Assembly (NCBI GenBank): GCA_004369085.1
Contig: ML210258.1
Coordinates: forward strand, 32,801 to 96,800
Direction: 5' to 3'
DNA from: Coprinopsis marcescibilis
Taxonomy: Eukaryota; Basidiomycota; Agaricomycetes; Agaricales; Psathyrellaceae
DNA length: 64,000 nt
Both the position numbers and the translations under genes were made by a program. Positions within the stretch are counted from its first letter, which is position 1. Every line of letters starts with the position of its first letter. Below, in pieces: positions 58,201 through 64,000 of the stretch. The notes under the pieces are model-generated. The model worked only from the letters and a program-made list of their open reading frames with translations, was not told the origin of the DNA and did not search any database.

Positions 58201-58236
58201 GGAAGAAAACGAGCCATCGACTTCCTGGATGGGTAG
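55228..58236 (+). CDS. G-patch domain protein, GPATCH1-like (spliceosome-associated)
   Basis: Exons 55228-55380, 55431-55521, 55578-55770, 55861-56228, 56278-56447, 56502-56590, 56643-56784 and 56848-58236 encode 864 residues. The N-terminal 90 residues ([51 protein letters not shown]) are the conserved DUF1604-type start of GPATCH1/TGH proteins. The G-patch follows at about 163-182 ([20 protein letters not shown]). Later come the conserved [15 protein letters not shown] block and the SAMAGRF-like [14 protein letters not shown], then [18 protein letters not shown] and a strongly basic Lys-rich C terminus with nuclear signals. G-patch proteins activate DEAH helicases such as PRP2/PRP43-type enzymes in splicing. 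Exon 4 uses an AAG acceptor behind a long pyrimidine tract. Confidence 0.9.
56824..56842 (+). repeat. (TC)n microsatellite in intron 7 of GPATCH1-like gene
   Basis: Nineteen bases of uninterrupted alternating T and C directly before the AACAG acceptor; it serves as the polypyrimidine tract of this intron. Confidence 0.85.
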
Positions 58237-58450
58237 AGGTCCTTTGTCGTCTTTTGTTTCTGTCACTTAAAATTCCATCGTGCTGTTATGTTACATCGAC
58301 ATACACTATTTCGTCGAAATGACTGGAATTCTCAGCTTGGTTCTTGGTACTTACTGTCGATTCGTGCGCTTCTCAGTATCCGACAACGGACCCACCCGTG
58401 ACCTCATCGCTGTTCGATGGTATGTAATAAATGTTATTCAACAAATTGTC

Positions 58451-59968
58451 CTAAATGGAACTAACGATGCGGGTTCTTCCATAGTACACTTTGAGCTCGT
58501 CACCTATAGATGGCAGGTTCGTACGAATGTCCTTCAGGATCTTGGCTTTCGTAACAGCTTTCTGTGTTGAGTCGGTTCGATTAATCTTGGGTTCTCCGTG
58601 GATGGCGATCTGTATTAGATCAACACCGTTGGAAACGAGCTCCGCTAGAACTCTATCCCATTTCTGCCACAGTTTAGGCCTCCAGGTCGCTTTGCATTTA
58701 GATCTGTCACTCTCATCCCAGTGAACGCCCAAGCGAATTACGGACAACTTCCTCCCCGAACGCCTCCTACGTATATTCTCCGCAGCCAGCAAGCCCCTGA
58801 GGATCTCCAGAGCCCATATCCACTCTGAATCACTTTCTACAGGTCCGTTCTCGGCTGCGGTCCACGCTTTAAAGTCGACAGAAAGGTAGACAAGTTCCGA
58901 CAGCTTGCTGACGTCGAGACGTCCGTCGCCTTCCCAGGACCATGCTAGAGGGCCCATCTGTGGGCCAGTTCGTCGGTCAGCGTACTCCTTGATATCAGCG
59001 AATATCTTGGTGGTGTTGACCACTAAGAACTCGAGGCTCGATCCAGACTTGTCGAGGATTGCCTGGAGAATCGGGATGTCTTTCCGGTATGTGATGAAGT
59101 AAAGGAGCTGGGTGAGAAGTCGAGGTATTTCACGACTCCAATATTTCTTGTTCCTCAGAGGCATAGGCCCCAGAAAACAGTTGCGCAATGGCGAGACTGC
59201 TTTTCTGACCTCTGTAGGATAGGATTCGGGGTACTTTCCCTTTGGGTCGATTGGCGAAGGGGGGAGTTTTGCATTGACGATGAATTTACAGTTCACAACC
59301 TTCAAGAGAGTGATATTCTGGCTTAGAGGGGTCAGCAACGCCTCCGGAATCCCATCTATGCCCGATATTAGAGCACTCTTGAGAGTCTGCGCCTTGAATA
59401 CCTCCTCCAGAGCACTTTGAAGCTGCGGCTGGAACATGCTCCACTTTACAAAGGGAGCATCTGGCGCTGGATCGTTCGCGTGGAGTTTGAATTCTTGAAG
59501 TTCTCGGGCGCTCCGAATGATTCTGGGGATGATAATTGTCTCCATGTCGTAGGCGTTCCGCTTTATGGCCTCGAAAGCATCGTACAGGATCAGGGTATCC
59601 TCGTCTGCGTCGCGGGGTTGCGGCTGAAGGTTTTTCTTGGGATTCTTTGACACCCATTTTCGCAGTTGTTGCTCCTGAGGGTCTCGAACAATCTCCAGGG
59701 ACCTGATGAACCTGCTGAAGTCTGGATGCCACTTCAACACTCGGCAAAGCACACGAGCCCTCCGCTCCTCGAGCTGACCGACCATGCTTAGCGAGATTGT
59801 GCGATATAGGACTAGATTAGCAAGCTCGCGGAGCTTACGAGTGGCCAAAGTCGCAGCAAGAACGCTAGGATCATTGCTGTTGAAGCAGTCGGCGATTTGA
59901 AGGCGAATGTTCTTCGGCAACTTGACAAGGATGCTGGGAGGCCCGCCGGTGGAATACGATGTACCCAT
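58451..59968 (-). CDS. F-box-like protein
   Basis: An intronless 505-residue frame, unusual among its intron-rich neighbours. Residues about 14-60 (LVKLPKNIRLQIADCFNSND, then LRELANLVLYRTISLS) resemble the F-box found in the large Agaricomycete family of F-box/LRR-like proteins (LP..I...I, then LVCR..R.LA.P.LYR). The rest is predicted mixed alpha/beta with irregular leucine-rich segments and no catalytic motif. Such proteins usually serve as substrate receptors of SCF ubiquitin ligases. The F-box is weak, so this is a family-level guess. Convergent with the GPATCH1-like gene, 214 bases apart. Confidence 0.7.
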   Translation of the reverse strand: MGTSYSTGGPPSILVKLPKNIRLQIADCFNSNDPSVLAATLATRKLRELANLVLYRTISLSMVGQLEERRARVLCRVLKWHPDFSRFIRSLEIVRDPQEQQLRKWVSKNPKKNLQPQPRDADEDTLILYDAFEAIKRNAYDMETIIIPRIIRSARELQEFKLHANDPAPDAPFVKWSMFQPQLQSALEEVFKAQTLKSALISGIDGIPEALLTPLSQNITLLKVVNCKFIVNAKLPPSPIDPKGKYPESYPTEVRKAVSPLRNCFLGPMPLRNKKYWSREIPRLLTQLLYFITYRKDIPILQAILDKSGSSLEFLVVNTTKIFADIKEYADRRTGPQMGPLAWSWEGDGRLDVSKLSELVYLSVDFKAWTAAENGPVESDSEWIWALEILRGLLAAENIRRRRSGRKLSVIRLGVHWDESDRSKCKATWRPKLWQKWDRVLAELVSNGVDLIQIAIHGEPKINRTDSTQKAVTKAKILKDIRTNLPSIGDELKVYYGRTRIVSSI

Positions 59969-60741
59969 TTGCGCCTACAAGGGTATGGGTGTTTGAAGAT
60001 AGGAACAGGATTGTGAAGACAATCTACTTAGTCACCCTTTTATCTGCTAAATACGATCAATTGTCTTTAGGTCCAAGCAGATATCCGTGGACCTGAATCC
60101 TTGTTTTGGCCATTGTCCTAATTTGAACATTTTATGCGCAACAGACCCTTTATGCATAGCATTTACTAGCCGCGCATGCAATCACCCATGGAGTCTAATA
60201 CCCAATAACTGGCGAAACATAAGTTGATTCGAATCCTCTACTTTCACGACATAAAGCTTGGTTACGGTGTACGCTCAGCGCGGCAGGCCCGAGCATAATC
60301 GCGTTGCAATTGGGCCATCGTCGACCGCTCTGGTGTTGCGTTTCTGGCTTGCTCGGCTATATCAACCCCTTTGACACTCCCTGCATTTTATAAAGCCCCA
60401 GTCGCCGGTTCACCAGTTTCGACGACCTTTCGGCTGATGTTGCGATAGGCGCCAAGACGAAGCGCCTGACCACTAGGCAAAAACGATGTTCGTCGCAGCT
60501 AAAACCAAGCTTCCACGGCGAAACAGAGCTTGACTTCCACTTATTGAGAGAGAGATAATTCCGATTAAACCATAAAATATACAAATTCTACAACACATTA
60601 CATCAGGAGGCAAGGACGGAACAAAGAAGCAAAACGCAGATTTAACAAACCAAAGGGGTAAAATTACATAAGCCAAAGAACTGTCAAAATGTCAACCAAT
60701 CATGAAGGCCCCGAAACAAAAATATTTCCCCCAGAGCCCAA
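59969..60741. other. intergenic, 773 bp
   Basis: Between the start of the F-box-like gene and the stop of ORC4, both minus. Contains the promoter of the former and the 3' UTR of the latter. A weak tRNA-like resemblance near 60400-60490 was rejected. Confidence 0.4.
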
Positions 60742-63467
60742 TCAATTCGCCTTGTTCCACCATTTCTTCAAATTAATCTGACCAGTCTTCTCGACGGCCT
60801 TCTTCAGATCTTCGCGCTCAATGACACAGCGGTATTTGACAAACTCCTTCGCGGTACTCCCGGAAGGAGCAGCAGCGCACACAAAAATTCTTGCGCTGCT
60901 TAGCACTTCAAAAGCCTGTGGAGTCAAATACATAAATATGCGGCTTCGAGAAGAAAGGGGGGTACTTACACCCATAAGCACTTCCCGAGAGCACCGAACC
61001 ATGCCGATGCTTGTACCGTGAAGCTGGATAGGGGCAGCGGTGGAAAGCTTCAATTGTCGCTTGAAAGATTCGTAGAGCATTTCAAAATTGAAGATCGGAT
61101 GACCGCTGACTTCTGATCGATGACTTGCTATGAGAAGACAGAGAGCTGGATAGGACAGATCTGAAACAGGACAGGTTTGACAAACTGCTAGAAAAGATAG
61201 AAAAGCAGGTGCGTTGACATACCGGATAGGAAAGGATGAGGAGGCCGGGCACGTTGGGTATTCGCAGCGATGATGAGCTGCTTGGTGGAAAGAAAAGGTG
61301 CAGACTCCGAGAGATGGATTATCGGAGGGGTCTATATGCGAAATGAATCAGAATATGGTTCTAAAAACCTCTACGGAGAAAATACTCACAAATACCTTCG
61401 CCAGAACTCGCATATCTCCAACGATACTCGTTGAGTCATTGACAGCCTGAATAACACTCTGCTCAGAAATGAATTTCTCGACATTCGCCTGCCACATGGA
61501 TTTCCATTCCTTGAGCCCTTCCTGTTCAAGTTCTTCGTTTTCGCCTAGGTCGGCCGTATAAATGGACTTGACAATATTGATCCATTGATAGTCCTTCCTT
61601 GCGGAAGTAACGCGTAAAATGCGCCCTGAGAATCGACTCTTGACACGCTTCTCTAGAAGTTGCAGCGTGTCGACCCGACTGGTCAGGCCGATTACAGCAA
61701 GGCCCCTGTTGCCTTTGCCAGATTGGCAACTCTGGACAGTGTCGAGTAGACAATAAAGCAATGCTTGGCGAGGATGCAGAGCGAATAGGTCGAAGCAGTC
61801 GATGACCACGACAGTCGGCCGTGCCAACGTTGGAAGGTGACTTATCAATGCTGGTAAATAGGACGCTGACGGAAGAGAGGTAGGCAATCCATTGTCGAGC
61901 CCTGTGCTGTCGTCAAGGAACGGGTTCTCTGCGTCGTCTTCGGTCTTTTTCAGAGTTTCGTCCTCATTTAATTCGGAGAGGTACTTGTTCCCGGTTTGCT
62001 CGGCGAGTTGCACAGCGATTTGTCGCAGTGCAAGACGGTCGCTACCCTGAACCCAACCAGAGAGACGAATGACAATACCCTTCCCTTCTAGTTCGGCGAT
62101 GCAACGCTCGACCAGCTGGATGGCGTCAACTAAATTCGAGGACGTGAAATGATGATACTCACCCGGGTCTTCCCGCTTCCTTTGGGGCCCAAGAGTAAGC
62201 AACTGTTACCTTCATTGCGCTCCATCGTTCCTTTCAGCAAGTCGGAAAGCTGCTGATAAGCAGCTGCATTGTCCAGCTCTGGTTCATTATCGCAACGAAT
62301 GACGGGGGGATGCTGCAACGCTTTCAGTACGGCACGCTTCTGTGCGTTCAAGCAAGGTAGGAGGTGCGGTGGCAGCGCCGCGGTCTTTCCTTTAGTCGGC
62401 GAGGGTGGAGCAGAGGGAATGCCTTTCTTGATTGGAGACAATATAAAGCTATCTTCCTCATCCGTTTCTTGCGTTAGTTCCATCGCTAGGTTATCTTCCT
62501 CCTCTACGTCCGACTGGCTCTGTTCAACAGGCGGAGCAGCCCGTTTTCGTCTACTGGGTGTCTTGGGTAGTGGTTCCACCTTTTTCCGCCGCTTGGCCGG
62601 GCTGGCTGGTGGCGCGTTGCCATCCGAATCATGTTCGACGTCGAACAGTGAGTTGGGGGTAGAGGGACGGCGAGATCTAAGCGGGATGACAACCTCTACA
62701 ACTTCCTTCGCCTGTCGCTTCCTTGCTACTGCAGGCTTCACAGGCGAGCTTTCAATGTTGGCCTTAGATGAGCGTGTCTGCCGTGTGCTGGTTTGGGTAG
62801 ATGTGGGCACCCGCGAAGGCTCAGAATCCACCTGTGCCTGTGTTGCAGCTTGACGCGGGAGACGTCCCTTGCGCTTCGGCGTCCCTGTGACTTCTTGAGC
62901 TACACATTCTGGGTTTGATTCTGGCTCCAATTCTGGTTCAGGCTTGCGCTGCTTGGCGGATTGTGCCCGCTTTCTGGGGCTAGGGGTGGGGTTGGGAGCA
63001 GCAACCACAAGCTCTGAGGCCGATTTAGCCAGGCTTCGAGCGGTGGTCATTCGCCTCGTGGGTGTCTTGGGTTCCTCCCTACGAGAGTTCCTGGCTTCGT
63101 CGTCATCACTGCTCTCGATGTCTTCTTTGGTGGCTCTGCTGGATCGCGTCCTTCGGGTGCCGCTATGATTCTCCTTCGATGATGAGCTGGATTCCACATC
63201 CGCGGTCTCTGCGACACGTAGTATGGGTGTTCTGCCGTATGTTCGCGTAACAACGGGCTTTCTGCGGGGAATCGTATCTGACGATGCGGGAGATTTGGCC
63301 CTGGTAGTAGTCCTCGTCGACGGCGTTGGCGCTTCGACCGCGACTTGCTGGGTTCTTGGTCGAGGGGTTAACGTGGTTTCATTGGCGTCAAGACGGGCAC
63401 TTGAACGCGTTCTTCGGAGATCCCTTGTTGAAGGGCTGTCTACGGCGTCAATCTTGCGTTTTGGCAT
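60742..63467 (-). CDS. ORC4: origin recognition complex subunit 4
   Basis: AAA+ subunit of the origin recognition complex that marks replication origins and loads MCM. Minus-strand exons 62163-63467, 61390-62115, 61223-61331, 60970-61160 and 60742-60915 encode 834 residues, nearly twice the 436 of human ORC4. The first 370 residues are a low-complexity Ser/Thr/Arg/Pro extension with many TP/SP sites. The AAA+ core has Walker A GPKGSGKT (427-434), with intron 1 right after the next residue; Walker B reads VVVIDCFDLF, so Cys542 stands where a Glu is usual. LQLLEKRVKSRFSGR and the winged-helix region (DLSYPALCLLIASHR, FNFEMLYESFKRQL) complete the match. The start at 63467 was preferred to an in-frame ATG at 63539. 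Confidence 0.92.
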
Positions 63468-63580
63468 TGTAGGAACGGTCCTGGCCGTTGCTGGCGGCGG
63501 TGTGCACTCAAGAAGCTGAGTTGTGGCCCAAGCCAACATTATTGATAGACCGGTGACCGGTCGTTCGTGAGCAAGTCACG

Positions 63581-64000
63581 TTATGAAGACTGCGTCTGTC
63601 GATACAACGACCGGTACAGCTCGAATATTTTTGGGTGAGGGCCCGTGGCTGACCCGATTTGGAAGGCATCAAGCTGACATAATGTTAGCAGCGCCCCCAT
63701 ACCCTCATTAATAGCAACAGCCCGTAGCCCATACCGCTCAAACATGAGCACTTGCAGATCCTGGAATTGCTTCAGGGGCGAGACAACGACCAAAATGCCA
63801 TCTGGAAAATATGCTGGCAAATGAGGGATCAAGTCTTCCCATAACCAGTTCCAATCGAGTGCTGCCCCGTAACGGAGTCGCTATCGTTGATTCCAGTTGA
63901 AATTTGCAAGGCACAACAGCATTTTGCGATGGCAGCATCTGCGTCCTATAAGCTGTTCAGCTGCATCGAAACGAAGCCAGAAAGCAGGCGCTGGAGGCTT
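63581..64000 (-). pseudogene. remnant of RecQ/DEAD-type helicase, frameshifted, continuing off the right edge
   Basis: Minus strand. Three helicase-like pieces occur in order but in three different frames: CKFQLESTIAT (Q-motif-like), IGTGYGKT (Walker A), and LIPHLPAYFPDGILVVVSPL then QFQDLQVLMFERYGLRAVAI (motif Ia region of RecQ-like helicases). The switch between the Walker A and the following piece looks like a single missing base. After AINE the frame continues without recognisable helicase motifs. No intron explains the changes. Its upstream part lies outside the window. A fast-evolving helicase copy or mobile-element-associated helicase is possible. Confidence 0.5.

Noticed and set aside
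60400..60500. tRNA-like sequence on the minus strand (GCCTAGTGGTCAGG with a GGCGC hairpin)
   Set aside because: An A-box-like piece and one hairpin are present, but there is no acceptor stem and the T arm is not formed; too weak to call.
62269..62853. Plus-strand ORF of 194 codons
   Set aside because: Antisense to the disordered N-terminal extension of ORC4; Ser/Gly/Val-rich mirror reading.
1..64000. CRISPR arrays, bacterial operons, Shine-Dalgarno sites, riboswitches
   Set aside because: The sequence is intron-rich eukaryotic DNA; I saw no regularly spaced repeats or prokaryotic signals.

Overview
The window looks like nuclear DNA of a filamentous basidiomycete, most likely an Agaricomycete. 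Genes are dense on both strands and split by many short GT-AG introns of about 45-65 bases. The conserved proteins have fungal architectures (Rho1-type GEF with DEP/DH/PH/CNH, NACHT-TPR receptor, 7TM rhodopsin-like protein, LisH/LUFS regulator). A Cantharellales/Rhizoctonia-like origin is my impression only. All exon joins below were read by eye; for the conserved genes every join keeps frame and the summed coding length divides by three.

Layout. 1-0.7 kb: 3' end of STT3. 0.7-8.4 kb: accessory DNA with two small genes ending in a SUMO-interaction-like tail (1163-1790, 2361-3243), a tRNA-like element (4307-4404) and a tandem pair of tiny paralogous genes (6195-6595, 7361-7823). 8.4-13.3 kb: two RING/coiled-coil genes flanking ribosomal protein L11, with a degenerate RING remnant between them. 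15.3-16.3 kb: BTB protein. 17.4-27.5 kb (minus): a Q/P/G-rich LisH/LUFS regulator and a 2048-residue START-domain protein. 27.7-30.8 kb: pyridoxal kinase and ARP2, convergent. 32-37 kb: 7TM protein and a cytochrome P450. 37-44.5 kb: accessory DNA with an orphan gene, a broken and an intact member of the tail family, and a NACHT-TPR receptor divergent from the intact member. 44.6-52.6 kb (minus): HIRIP3-like histone chaperone, tRNA-Glu(UUC) and a large Rho GEF. 53.3-58.2 kb (plus): tRNA m3C methyltransferase and a GPATCH1-like G-patch protein. 58.4-63.5 kb (minus): F-box-like protein and ORC4. 63.6-64 kb: frameshifted helicase remnant.

Housekeeping genes (N-glycosylation, ribosome, vitamin B6, actin branching, tRNA modification, splicing, replication origin, Rho1 signalling, chromatin) are interleaved with fast-evolving islands. 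The most unusual content is in the islands: a dispersed, apparently undescribed family of short proteins with a C-terminal V/I-rich SDSD tail (three intact copies and one broken copy), one copy head-to-head with an NLR-type receptor 150 bases away, and the tandem pair of tiny genes with alignable introns.
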